Source: Sipunculus nudus (taxonomy: Eukaryota; Annelida; Sipuncula; Golfingiida; Sipunculidae). Taken from it: a DNA stretch of 64,000 nt. The translations under genes were made by a program, and so were the position numbers. The notes beneath the pieces were generated by a model. The model did not search any database and was not told where the DNA came from. It saw nothing but the letters and a program-made list of their open reading frames with translations. Positions 21,296 through 32,752 of this stretch are shown piece after piece. The DNA is taken from contig CM049315.1 in the NCBI GenBank assembly GCA_026874595.1, positions 73,234,401-73,298,400 of the forward strand, given 5' to 3'. Positions within the stretch are counted from its first letter, which is position 1; the number at the start of each line of letters is the position of its first letter.

Positions 21296-21823
21296 GGGGT
21301 TTCCTTGCAATTTCCACGAGGGAATACGGGTCCAGTGTCGTCAGGCGGGTTTCCTCGCCGATTTCCGAGTGTCGCCACGCTGCCGCGAGTTCCCCACGCG
21401 ACCGCCGCCATCTTGGCAAATATATGCAGTTGAACGATGTGTAAATTAAGAAAAAATAGTTCATAAAGAAGCATAAATGTGACACAAGATATAACATGAA
21501 AAATAGTTAGTCTGACTATACCTGAAAAATGAGGGTTTAATAAAGCCAAGGACATTAATTTAGCGGGACCGGTTTGTCATGCCGACATTATGGTTGTGCC
21601 GTTGCCGACATGCCGAATAAATTACCGTAAATTATTTAAAATATTAGATGATGGTAACAAATTTTGTTCAAGTACCTTAACAGACAACGTACTTATCACT
21701 TTACCGCGCATATCACATTATTTCCTATTATTTATTTACTTTTTCGGCAAGATGGGCTTCGGCATTTTGGGTTCGGTATTCTGGGTTTCGGCATTCTGGG
21801 TTTCGGCCATCTGGTCGACTACC
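21296..21823 (-). repeat. MULE right terminal inverted repeat (~528 bp)
   Basis: This is the inverse of 14532-15056. The outer end carries five TTCGGC motifs spaced about 16-18 bp (21755-21810, as TTTCGGCATTCTGGG-type units), one more than the left end. The open frames read in both directions here are products of the repeat. Confidence 0.92.
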
Positions 21824-21832
21824 CTTTTCTAC
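21824..21832. repeat. Target-site duplication, right copy (CTTTTCTAC)
   Basis: Identical to 14523-14531. Confidence 0.9.
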
Positions 21833-21867
21833 TAGACCTTAATACAGGATAACAAATTTGTAATATT

Positions 21868-21937
21868 ATATATGTGTGTGTGTGTGTGTGTGCGCGCGCG
21901 CGCGTGTGTGTGAGGGTGTGTGTGTGTTTGTGTATGT
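21868..21937. repeat. (TG)n/(CG)n microsatellite
   Basis: ATATG followed by about ten TG units, a (CG)6 core and more TG units. Potentially Z-DNA forming. Confidence 0.9.
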
Positions 21938-22396
21938 ATGTACATGATTATACAAGTTGTCAATACATCCTTTTACTCCTGCAGCTACCCTACACCTTAC
22001 AACTAGTACACAGACGTACCTCAAGTCCTGTTGAGCCATGAGGATGAACTTATGGTTAGTGCTATGAATCCCATTTATGAATACATGTATAATGAATATT
22101 TTCTGATGACATTCCAAACGGCACTTTTTCTCGCTCAAGTTTTAAATTTGTAATATTGAAGGCACGCATTTGAGGAGATGAATGGGAGGAGGACTTCTTA
22201 ATCTCAGGAACTAACTTCCCAATATGAATAATATATAAAGTTCATCTCCAGTGTAGCATCTAAGATAAAAACATATCAGAATGACATATTCAGTCATATA
22301 AGCTGTGATTCAATGTACACAAAATCCTGCACACAACTCTGTCTTATAAAATATGGTTTTTTTATTGATTTTTTACGTTTTATTTTGTATTTTCAG

Positions 22397-22630
22397 GCAC
22401 TCTGGAGAAAACGTCTTCGTCGCAGATTTGTAACCCCGAGTAGGAGGAGGGACCAGGGCAAGTCTATTGTTCCAGTGCAGAAGCAGAAAATGAAGAGAGA
22501 GCTGTATGATCGTCACGAGCGTAGCCGCGAACCCAACTTTAACTGGAGTGGTAAACTACTTGCTAGAGAGGAAGCCGAAGTGGATGGCGACACAATAAAG
22601 CTACACATTTATTCTTTATGTGAACACTGA
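22397..22630 (+). CDS. Terminal exon of an unrecognised, very basic protein
   Basis: The frame is open in phase 0 from a strong acceptor (GTATTTTCAG at 22396) to a TGA at 22628-22630, encoding 77 residues. The N-terminal part is strongly basic (ALWRKRLRRRFVTPSRRRDQ), the middle reads KQKMKRELYDRHERS and the end is acidic to neutral. An AATAAA lies about 100 bp downstream (22733), which supports a real last exon. GC content is visibly higher than the flanks. No upstream exon was identified. It lies on the same strand as the TATA/exon-1 candidate at 13.8 kb, so the MULE may be sitting in an intron of one gene, but phases could not be linked. I recognise no family; the KRELYDRH stretch is only loosely like retroelement integrase tails. 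Confidence 0.45.
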   Translation, partial: ALWRKRLRRRFVTPSRRRDQGKSIVPVQKQKMKRELYDRHERSREPNFNWSGKLLAREEAEVDGDTIKLHIYSLCEH

Positions 22631-22740
22631 AGCACACTCAGACAGAACCCTGTCCACATTGTGAGAAATAATCAATCGTAAAACAGTTGCAGACAAATAC
22701 ACGTATCACAAGTTACACGACCACTTGGTTTTAATAAATA

Positions 22741-23059
22741 TACGTTCTACTAGAAAATGTATGTTATTATTTTTATTATTATTATTTTAAATACATGTTT
22801 GTATAATATATATATAAATATATATATATATAGGGAGGGAGAGAGAGAGAACGAGAGAGAGGAAAGAGAGAGAGAGAGAGAGAGAGAGAAAGTGAAGAGG
22901 GATGAATCTGACAGGTCTATGACAACCCATAGGTTGTCACGGCAAACATGTGACAACTCTTCTTGCAACCCTTAAGGGTTGTCAAATTGATATTTACGTT
23001 CTACTAGAAAATGTATGTTATTATTTTTATTATTATTATTTTAAATACATGTTTGTATA

Positions 23060-23131
<72 letters not shown>

Positions 23132-23290
23132 AGAGAGAGAGAACGAGAGAGAGAGAGAAAGTGAAGACGGATGAATCTGACAGGTCCATTACAACCCATA
23201 GGTTGTCACGGCAAACATTTGACAACTCTTTTTGCAACCCTAAAGGGTTGTCAAATTGATATTTTGACAACCTTGGTTGTTGTTTTAGGT
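22741..23290. repeat. Tandem duplication (254-bp offset) of a microsatellite-bearing block
   Basis: The block beginning TACGTTCTACTAGAAAATGT at 22741 is repeated from 22995. Each copy contains a TTATTATTATT run, (AT)n, (GA)n, then GATGAATCTGACAGGTC and a pair of palindromes (ACAACCCATAGGTTGT and CAACCCTTAAGGGTTG-like). The second copy has a much longer (AT)n. Further ACAACCC / GGTTGT half-motifs continue to about 23325. The ORFs of YI and SL repeats across it are artefacts. Confidence 0.9.
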
Positions 23291-23689
23291 ACACTCATTT
23301 GACAACCCTAAAGTTGTTGATTTGACAACCCTATGTTTTCAGTGTTAATAGGGCATAATCCTGCTAAATAAAACAAACTTGTCCTAAAAGAGCACACCAC
23401 CGATACTTCTGCCGAATTAGGAGAGTCAAATCAGAACGGAAGCAGGTAAACCGTGGTCTAGAAAAAAACCCAACTCCGCATTAATTATATAGATAATAAT
23501 AATAATCATAATAATCATAATTATAATAATAATAGCCTTTTAACAAAACAAATATGAACAATGTGTCAACAATTAATCTTCATTCGGATGAACGCATATA
23601 TTTTTTTTTCACATAACAATATTACTATGACACAAAGTTGCATTAAAAGTTTTTTTTATTCTATTTCCATACCTTTTCTTTAGGATTAA

Positions 23690-24115
23690 TGTGATATGTG
23701 AAAACATAAATTATAAGAAATAACGAACATGAAGAAAATATATTTCATTGTATGAAACATCCACATACGTACCTGGATTCAGGTCACCCGATTATTGCCA
23801 CCTGCAGGGTTGGCCTTCACGATCATAGTCAATGTAATCTATGACACGTATTCTAGACCACTGATTCTGTATTGTGCAACTGATATCATCATTATATTAG
23901 ACGATATTATTATAAGCTCGACGAAGAAAATGGCGGTAAATTTTAAGCTTTGATAGGTGAATTGAAAGCATTTCGATGCCTCACGTTATATTGCTTAGGA
24001 AGAAAAACGAAGTCATGATGGCTAATCCCTTAGTTTTCTTAAAGTGATCTCCTCCCAAATCGGTTTTGGTGGGGGGGGGGGGGGGGCTTTTTACGGGAGG
24101 AGCGCTTATTACGTC
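23690..24115 (+). repeat. Dispersed repeat, copy 1
   Basis: The sequence from AAATTATAAGAAATAACGAACA through GATTCAGGTCACCCGAT, the TGGCGGTAA-TTTTAAGCTT segment and ATCCCTTAGTTTTCTTAA to GCGCTTATTACGTCA is found again, diverged, at 33580-34310. A G16 tract at 24071-24086 sits at the same place as a C19 tract in the other copy. Partial starts of the same repeat occur near 33385. No coding capacity is apparent. Confidence 0.75.
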
Positions 24116-26168
24116 AAATACGGTAAAGCTACAGCTACATGCTTTAAATATTTGTCTTCTCAAGTGCCTCTCTTTCTTTTGTGCTTTAATGGCCTTCACG
24201 CAAAGCATGCTTTATCTGGAGGCGTTCGGGTTTTCCTTCAATTAAGCTCCCTCGGCACAGAGCGTGTCATGTCAGGGGCCCCAGGTCTTGTGCATTTCGC
24301 GCGGGCCCATTCTAATCCCTTTTTTATTCAAATATCCATTATAACGCCCCTTAAGAAAGTTTAAACCCTCAAAATGTAGTGAAGGTTTTTGTTGAAACAT
24401 TTTTATTAGTTTTTTTTCTTCAGGTATTCAGCTTTTAATACCTTACATGTGTATCTTTCCATGATAACAATGCTTATAAATATTCAGCCAATTTATGGGG
24501 TAGTGTAAAAAGAAGTTGCTTAAAAGGAAGCTCTAAAAGGGAAGTTCTAAATGATCCGTGGGCGTTGAAACATGAACACATGTTACAGTACATCTGTACA
24601 CAGATAATGAAGCCATTAACAAGCTAGATTCTGTATTTGTTGACTACAAACGTCAGCAAGGGTTCCCTAATTAGTCATGTGTGCATGTGTACACGTTTCA
24701 TATGTTAGCACTCTCACGCTACAGTAACACTAGTTTAACCAGGTATTGACAGAACAAAATGCATACGAACTGACGCCTTTTAAAACGGTAACAAAGGAAT
24801 CGTTCTTTGTCATAGTGGTATATAAGAAAATTTAATGGTGTTTCTGATAACTTGCTTAATTTAATGGTGTTTTTAAAGATTTTACCCTGATTCTCAACGA
24901 ATATTCAGCAAATCTGCAAATAACTTTTTGTGGTAATTTGCATATATATCTCTTTTCGTATATTCGCTGTTTTCTTATGACTGTACAAAGAACTGTAATC
25001 AGACAAACGAGCGTGGTATCGCTTTATGCATCTGGCTCTAAATTTTAAACATGCGACGCCTCTCTCGTTTGGCGTTAGCACCATTTCTGGCACAGGGTCA
25101 AGAATCAGACCAACGAGAGCTAGTGTTCTGGAATAACCATAATTTTTGTGATGTCATCTGAGCTTCAATTAATATTTGGAATCTTTCTGATACTTTCTGC
25201 AGGCTATAGTTAAACATGTCATACGAATTATGTGAACAGTAGATGGCTTCTATTTACGATTGTTATCTGTTCTATTGTTTTTTCGCTGACAATGGTGATG
25301 TCGTGCCAATGTTGTTTTACGGAAAAGATGATTTTCACTCATAATTCGAAGACCCTATATATGCCTTACGTCTTTTCCCATAACATGTTTCGTTTCATGG
25401 TAAGTTGAATAATATAATCCTTGTTGGAGAGAGGTTTCCTGGAGAATTCTAGTAACAGTAATTTTCATATCATGTAAGTGAACCACTTCAAAAGTCAGTT
25501 ACCGAATGCCCACGATTAAAATATGCAACATTCAGTCCCTATTAGCTTATTACGAAACTATTTATCTTATAGAACCGTGGATTTTCTACGGGTGCATCTG
25601 TTACTATATTGATATGCACCTAGCTCAAGTTTTATTGAACTCATAAATTCAATTAACTAGACGTCATCGAAACCATTTAATTCGTCATCATTATAGATTT
25701 TAAAATTTTAAATTTGGAAAAAAAAATTATCCACTTTGAATGTATGAGTGCTCATGAGCCCCCCCCCCCCCCCCCCCCCCGCATGCATATAGCACTCTAA
25801 TACATTCCTGCTGCGAAAACAGGGTTCCCTGCGATAAAAGATAAGTCGAGGAAAAGTATATGGTCATGGGAAAGTTACTGAACGTTACGACACGTCTTGA
25901 AAGTCTGTGTTAATAAGGGTAACAGATAAAAGTTAGGGAATGTTAAATGGCATGGCGCTTGAAGTCAGGCTAAAAGGCTTTTGTGCTTTTTGTAAAGATG
26001 TGGATTTATTTTACATTCGTTTTGATTTTTGGACCCAAATCTAGGTTATATATACAGGGCATGGGTCATAGATTCCCAAGACTGAGTAGCAACATTTACT
26101 ATGGGTCAATTTTGTTTCTGAGCAGTAATCTACAACACATATGTGGCACTTATAAAATTTTATACGAG
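24116..26168. other. Non-coding stretch
   Basis: No supported gene. It contains a C22 tract at 25759-25780, the longest mono-C tract in the window, and otherwise AT-rich unique-looking sequence. Confidence 0.5.
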
Positions 26169-26382
26169 CAGAAGCGGATCCAAAGGGGGATTCAGGGGGC
26201 CCGGAACCCTCCCCCCATACACACAGACAAACAGTTTTACGGCGCCGCAACCTTTTACAAGGGTTTCAGACAATTTCTTTGCGGCTTGATTCCCTTTACC
26301 TCTCCTGGGGCTTTTTTTTAGGTTTATTACTAGTCCTGGGTGAACCCCTCCTTTTCCTAAATCCTGGATCCATCACTCACGA
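26169..26382. repeat. MITE-like element with GGATCC inverted ends
   Basis: It starts with CAGAAGCGGATCCAAAGGGGG and ends with TAAATCCTGGATCCATCACTC, inverted with respect to the start. The left flank ATACGAG and right flank TCACGAG share ACGAG, a possible decayed target duplication. The internal GGGGGGCCCGGAACCCTCCCCCC stretch is typical of the family. Fragments recur at 10711 and 36238. Confidence 0.6.
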
Positions 26383-28059
26383 GGATTTTAACCGGCGCAG
26401 ATAATTACACAGGCCATTCACCAAGCAGTTACACTGATCCATTTAAGCGTTTATTATTTTTGCGGTAAAAACATACACATATAATGACAACTTTTGCCAT
26501 AAACACTGTCTAAAATACCTTTTTAAGAATGTAAGAGCTTATGGCTATAAACTATTCAAGATATAAATTTCATTTGTTTTTGTAATCAAATGGATACATG
26601 AAGCTTAATTTATTTGTTTTTACTTTTTTAGCTCGTTCGGCCGTCCTTCAACTTCTTAGTGGACATCCAAGGGGTTAATACAAATCTCCATGGAAACCTG
26701 AAATTAGGTCTCTGCATCATCTATCCTCTGAGCTATCGGGCTTGTTGGTTTGCCCAAGAATTATTTTAAAAAATGATACAAAACCCCCAGTATCTAACAC
26801 TTAACGCATAAAAAGTTATGATTTTTTCATAGTTTTGATCATGGACAGTTTGTTCAGCTGCCAAAGACTGGTAAAGCTAACTGTATTTTTATTTTTTTTT
26901 TTACGGGATTTTTATTTATTTTTGAGATGTCAAATGACAGTAATTCTGTCAGTTTCTCAGCTGTGGTTTCGTCTTATATCCTGAAAAATTGTATATTTAT
27001 CTATCATGAAAAGTATCAACGGTTCTTGAAAATTGGTGGCGCCACCTGTATTTTTCTTATGTTGATGTAATTTCTCCTATTTGAGACTGCCAAATTACAT
27101 CGGTGTTACTCAACTGTAGTTTCATCTAGTGTCCTGAAATATTTGTATGTTTATTTTATCCACCGAAGGAGGGCATATTTATTTTTTTCATTCCTATCGT
27201 CTTTCATTTTCACCAACTGTAGGATATCTTGTGGATGCATTATCTCTTGAAGCGCTGCATATTTGCCTGAAATTTGATTTACAAAATATTTCTACAAAAT
27301 TCTTGGTGGTATTTGAAAACTGGTGACCCTGACCTTGATATTCAAGGTAAAATCAGCCGAAATTTAAATGTTTTTTGAAACCCATATCTTTTGAATTTCT
27401 CCACGTGGTCTTCCACGTTCTGTGACGAGATAAAAAATAAAGACATTGACAGGATCTTCAAGGTCAAGTCAGCCGAATTACATTCATAATATTATGGATT
27501 ACTTATGAACGTGATATTTTGCCTATTACACATGCGTCCGTCCCTCAAAGTTCACATGCCGGTTGTTTACTCCAAGTTCTCAGATGACTTCCATACTGAT
27601 GTCCTTTTACTCGATTTTCGAGGTCCACTCTGTGGAATTTTAGGATTATTCAGACCCTTTTAAATTTTGAAGTACTGAAGAGTTTTCCTTCACATTTGTA
27701 ACTCACCAGACATTCTGCCATGTTCTGATAGGAGTTTGAAAACAGCAGAGCCTGACCTTGATTTTTAAAGCCTGTAAATTGTGAGTACCATTAGAACAAT
27801 TGAATCTCAATTTAATTTATTTTTTTCTCAGGTAAATTTCAATATCCTTACAAGTAGAAGCAAACATTTGACAATCATGGATGTCAGTTAATTTAAGTAA
27901 GTAATCGAACAATATAATTTCTAGTTTATCGCCACCATTTTTATCTCACTTCTTTAGAAAGATTGTATATGCATTTATGTTAAGAAAGAAATAAAGAGTC
28001 CTGTGGGTAATATGTTTTCACACGGGTGCCGCCGCCGCCAACTCTGCGTTCGTTATAGG
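26383..28059. other. Non-coding, old diverged repeats
   Basis: Contains low-identity repeats with TGGTGGCGCCACCTG near 27033, GACCTTGAT and TTCAAGGT motifs. No gene is supported. Similar phrases (GTCCGTCC..., TTAGGTCACTGTG) recur near 42230-42680 and 29700-30430. Confidence 0.45.
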
Positions 28060-29220
28060 GGTTCTCCTCTGAAATGTTAACCAGCGAATAAGAAAGACTG
28101 GTGGCGACACCTGCAATTATATTTGTGCAGTTAGAATCTGGGTGTCTTAGTGATAAAAGGTCAGTATTTGAAATTGTGTCCATAGATTTTAGATTTCTTC
28201 ATCTCGTATTCAAGACTGGTTTCGCCACCTTCAATCATTTTTGCGTGGTGTACATGAAAGCATTTGCCATCTGTTCGTCTAAGTGACTGGTTCAATGAAT
28301 TGCGCTAAAATTGTGCATGTCGATAGATCCTGGATACTTCCATCTCGTACTCAAGAATGATGGCGCCAACAACCTTCCCGTTTTCGTAAAACACATTGAT
28401 ATCCATTTCTCAGGAATCGTTTACCATATTTGCCTGAAATTGTGCACGTCCATATGGATCTTTCATACCTCCATCTCGTACCCAAGACAGGGGGCGCTGT
28501 CTGCAATTGGTTTTGCGTGGCTTCCATTCGTTATGGAGACAAATTATTATATCTAATGAGTAGATTAATGTATCGCCCTGAAATTGTTCATGTTTGCTCT
28601 TTTCTAAGAGCTTTGATGTAGACCTGACAGGTGGCGCACCCTGCCGTTCCGTTTTATATATATCGATATATACACTGATACACTAAACCATTCATAAAAA
28701 TGCATGAAAGTATTCAATAAATACTACATTGCAGGTGGTGCAACTTGTCTCATGAATGAGAAATCTACCAAGATGGATGAGCATGCAAAATTCAGGCCGA
28801 GACTAAAATCTACTACTGAGAAAAAGGGCCTGAAATTTCATATTTCACAGATAATTGATACCTCCATCTTGTATACAAACCTGGTTATGCCACCTACAAT
28901 CGTTTTCACATAGCAAAAATCTATCCAAGACAAGACAGGTGCATGGGGCCATCTACCTTTTTGATTTTGCAGAATATATTACCTTTTTTTCTCTCTGAAT
29001 TGATGTATTCACCTTAAAATTTGCATGCCCATACATCTCGGATTTTTTACTCTTGTATACAAGACTGCTTGGGTTACCTACAATCAATTTCAAGTTGCTC
29101 ACTGCTCAAACTTCTCCATTAGATTCCCGTCAAGTAATGCGTACAAAACAAACTTGCTGTTTTTGTCTACCGCCATTTTGATGAATCACTTCCATCATAT
29201 TTGTCTGAATAAATAATAAC
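28060..29220 (+). repeat. Degenerate tandem repeat, ~110-170-bp units
   Basis: Units share CTGAAATTGTGCATGTCCATA, a C/T-rich CTTCCATCTCGTAT-CAAGAC and a GGTGGCGCCACCTGCAATC-like box, with variants such as GGTTTCGCCACCTTC and GATGGCGCCAACAACC. At least seven recognisable copies lie between about 28090 and 29110. Spacing is irregular, so the array is old. Open frames here are repeat-derived. Confidence 0.75.
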
Positions 29221-30596
29221 CTATAGACCTTTGCGTACGCTTCGCTCGGCTGGCGGAAATCTCCTTAAATACCAATGTGTAATATAAAAGTCGCTGAACT
29301 TTACTTCCGTTTCATAGCCCCCCCCCCCCTAAAAAAAAACAAAAAAAACTGGAATTCACTTCCAGAACCCTTAGTTGTTTGGTGTCCAGAGAAATATTGC
29401 CAACAAGAACAGGAGTTTTAAATGTGCGCCTTTGTCTTTCACAGATACCTTAATGTAAGAGTAAAAAATGAAACCTATACTTTGAGCAATTTGACACATA
29501 TCCGAGCACCAAGACCAGGAACTGTTCAAATAGTCCGCTAAAGGTGGTAACACTGATTTTTATTATTTATGTCATTGACACCAACAACACAGCCTGTTGG
29601 CAGATGCGATAGTTCCACTGGCAGAACATCTTTTGCCCTGGATTTGTCTCTAGTTCTGTCATTTTCTTCATGTGTGTTGTTCTTTTAGCTCAGCAGACTG
29701 TACGTCATCTGCCTAGGCAAATATCCTTAAAAAACAAGAAATTAGGTCACTGTGATTTATATTCTAGGAGTAAAAAAAAATGATTTGTGCATCATGAATG
29801 TCAGATTGGAACTGATAGTATCTAATAGGCCCAGAATCCTCTAAGGCAACATAGGAGCTTCTGGAAATAATTTCAAGGAAATCTAAAGTTAATCCATCGT
29901 GACATATATTCTGGAAGCTGCAGGGCTAAAAGATGATCTTGAACACCCAGAAAGTCTGACTGGGTTCAAATGGTGTCCGTAAACCCTGGGATATTTTAAC
30001 CTAACATCCAAGGAAGTTTTAGGCAAATCTCCTTTGAAACCTGAAATTAGAGCATTCTAATATAACATCCAGAGAGCTCTTTGGAAAGTTTTTGTCGAAT
30101 CCCTAAACTAGATCACTGTATTCTTAATGCTGTGAGCTAAAGGAAAAAAACACGAATTTAACACTGAAAGTCAGATTGGTACAAATCATTACAGTTTGAC
30201 CTAGAATCTTCTCAAATAAAATTTTGGGTCCATCCTAAATCTTCATCAACAATTGAAACTGGGTCATGGTGTTCTATATTTTGTGAGCTACAAGCAGCAA
30301 ATCTAATTTTGAGCACCCTGAAAGTCAGACAGGTCATCAGTCTTAAATGTTTTATCAACAAAAATGTCTTAGCTAAAGTAAAGGGAGGTCATTGTAATGT
30401 CTCCTTGGACATTAAAAAATAAATTCAATGGGACCTTTGTTCTCCAAGACTTGTGAAAGAACATGATTTGAATACACAATATATTAGAAGTAAATGAATT
30501 TTAGCAGTTATCAAAGAAATTTATATTGGCAGCTTACCAAACAAAAAAAAAACAATTTTCTTGAAAATAATTTCAAGAATCCCAGATATTGAAAAC
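29221..30596. other. Non-coding with diverged repeat phrases
   Basis: Contains a C12 tract at 29318-29329. Recurring phrases such as CATCCAAGGAAGTTTTAGG, CCTGAAATTAGAG and GAAAGTCAGA-TGG-TCA every ~120-150 bp suggest a very old tandem repeat. No gene seen. Confidence 0.45.
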
Positions 30597-31350
30597 ATAA
30601 GCAAAGATACCAAACTGAATCCCAAACCTTAATTCCTTGGCTTGTCAGACATGACTCAACTGTTAGGAAGCCATATTTGCAGCCATATTGAATATCACTT
30701 AAACTAAATACAGTATTGTCTTGGAGTTGCTTTCAGTAGATTCTTTGACCTCGACAACAGGGACAAAGATACCAAAATCAAACCCCGACCTTTATTCCAT
30801 GGAGTGTCATACATGTTCAAATGTACAATGGCCATATTGACAGCCATATTAATTATCCCCAGAAACAAAACAGTATAGTCTTGAAGATATTTTAAATAGT
30901 CTCCTGGGCCCTGCAATACATAAACGATATCATCAAAATCAACCCCCAATCTTTATTTCTTGACTTGTCATATCCGATTCAAGGTACAGCGACCATATTG
31001 GCAGCCATATTGAATATCACCGTAACCAAATACGGTACTGTCTTGGAAATGTTTTCAATAGATTCCTTGACCCCGAAAACATAGGCAAATACACCAAAAT
31101 CATTCCCCTGCCCCAAATACTTTTCGAGTTATGTACGATTTTATGGTACGGCGGATATATTGGCAGCCTTATTGAACATCACCGAAACTAAATACGGCAT
31201 TGTCTTAGAAATGGTTTCAATAGATTCTTTGACCCTGAAAAAAATAGACAAAGACACCAAAATCAATCCCCTATCCCAATTACTTTTCGAGTTATGTTGA
31301 TTCAATGGTTCGGCGGCCATCTTTGACGCCATCTTGAATTTCACCCTTTC
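30597..31350 (+). repeat. Degenerate tandem repeat, ~160-bp unit, five copies
   Basis: Copies begin near 30597, 30757, 30914, 31075 and 31237. Each contains AAAGATACCAAAATCAA-CCC, a CTTTATTCCTTGACTTGTCAT-like stretch, GGCAGCCATATTGAATATCAC, AAACTAAATACGGTATTGTC and TTTTCAATAGATTC-TTGACC. The last two copies are more alike than the first two. The minus-strand open frames at 30704-30949 and 31141-31377 arise from this repeat. Confidence 0.88.
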
Positions 31351-32752
31351 TGCCCGCGATCCAGGATGTCTACCCAAATTTTTTTACTACTCTAAAGGTG
31401 TCCTACCTGGATCAGAAGTAAAAATTAGGGGACAGACGATTGCACACAGGAACCCCCCCCCCCCCCCAGCCCCGGACTAATATATATTCACTATTCAGTA
31501 TGTCACATGATCCATCTACATTGCATATATATACATTGCATATTCGATACAGACACCACACTTCAAACATAGGTCTATCCAATAGATCTTTATCCATTAT
31601 CAGGTATTCTATAGATATTTTCCTAATTAACTTAACTTGATAAGGCTAAGAAAATGGATCAGTATTGTTAACATAACGCTTGAAGCAAAAACGCGAAACG
31701 GTTGCCTGGAGGTTGGAAGGCGAGTTTGTCAGGAGAATGCATGTTAAATGAAATCGCCTATGGCGTATGTGTATACGCTCCTCTATCTACCAAATGGAAA
31801 CCGATTAAAATTGACACTACGGGCTTTGATTACATCTGATTAGGTCGAATGGATCATCTCAGGGTCTAGCACGATATAATTATGGTTTGTGAAATAATGG
31901 TAACGGTCTCTACAGTAAGCTTTGGGACTATCAGACACCTTTACTTTGCCGGTCGGGTACTCCGTACTTTACAATGTTAAAGAACCAAACGCGGAGGAAT
32001 CGTGTTAGAAGCTGACTGTTCAAAAGTATATATACCGTGTTCAATTTAATACGTCCCGGGCCCTCTCTAAATTGAAATTGTGCAAGTGTTTGACTTCATA
32101 GCGCATTAACGGCAATTCAGAAAAAAAAACAACGATATTTAGCCATTGTTAGGTGGAAGTGCGTTACGATCCTTTAACACTGCGGCTTTTGTACACGTGT
32201 TTTACTTCACAGCACATTCACGTCAATTCAGAAAAACCATCGATATTAAGCGAAGGTTGTATGAATTTGTGAAAAATAATAACTAATCCAAGTTAAAGCG
32301 TTTTGCAGACAATTTTATTTTTTGTTGTATGTGAGTGCAAAAAATGGTATGAATTACTGCAGTTCTAGATTTCCTTTGCAGGTGAAGAGGAAATATAATG
32401 ATGGTAATAAATGAACTCTTTAATAAGTCACCGCCTAATTAGGTAGTAGAATATATAAAATGTTCATATCAAGATATGTAAAGCAGTGTTTATTTGAAAT
32501 ATGATGAAAAATGATACTGGACGTCGGTACCCCGATTATGCCGGTAACCTTGCACAAATACATTTGACAGCCGATGAGCCGGTAGATGGCATGGAATTGC
32601 ATCACCAATAATTGTCCATTTTGTCCTACATTCTGCAATATATTACATCCAAAAGTTACACCCCATACGATTTGTGTATCCTTATATAAAAATATATCAT
32701 GTCTGGATTCTTTGCTCCATGTTGATTTTTCCTTTAAAATATAGGTTCCAGT
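31351..32752. other. Non-coding stretch
   Basis: C15 tract at 31453-31467. Two related ~50-bp phrases with TTCACGTCAATTCAGAAAAA and a CGATATT tail occur at about 32090-32150 and 32205-32260. No gene seen on the plus strand; the 3' UTR of the minus-strand exon at 32753 may extend into it (AATAAA on the minus strand at 32484-32489). Confidence 0.45.

Larger units (their letters stand above)
14532..21823. mobile_element. Complete Mutator-like (MULE) DNA transposon
   Basis: A 7.3-kb element. It is bounded by a perfect 9-bp target duplication (CTTTTCTAC at 14523-14531 and 21824-21832). Long inverted terminal repeats of ~525 bp lie at 14532-15056 and 21296-21823, and the element encodes a FLYWCH-plus-MULE transposase on the plus strand. 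The extreme ends both run into ACCAGATGGCCGAAACCC after a slightly diverged ~8-bp tip. The region between left repeat and gene (15057-16577) holds (AT)n, (TC)n and no second gene. The 3' region (20150-21295) is AT-rich with no second gene. The intron contains a satellite array. Conserved ends and an open transposase exon point to fairly recent activity. The scattered differences between the two inverted repeats and a suspect splice donor suggest it may no longer be autonomous. Confidence 0.93.

Noticed and set aside
21590-21852. Plus-strand frames rich in GFGILGF
   Set aside because: They translate the TTCGGC subterminal repeats of the right MULE end.
24044-24364. Plus-strand frame beginning with a glycine run
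   Set aside because: Created by the G16 tract within a dispersed repeat; no downstream support.
30704-31377. Two minus-strand frames repeating RGLILVSLS
   Set aside because: Both are the 160-bp tandem repeat read in one frame.
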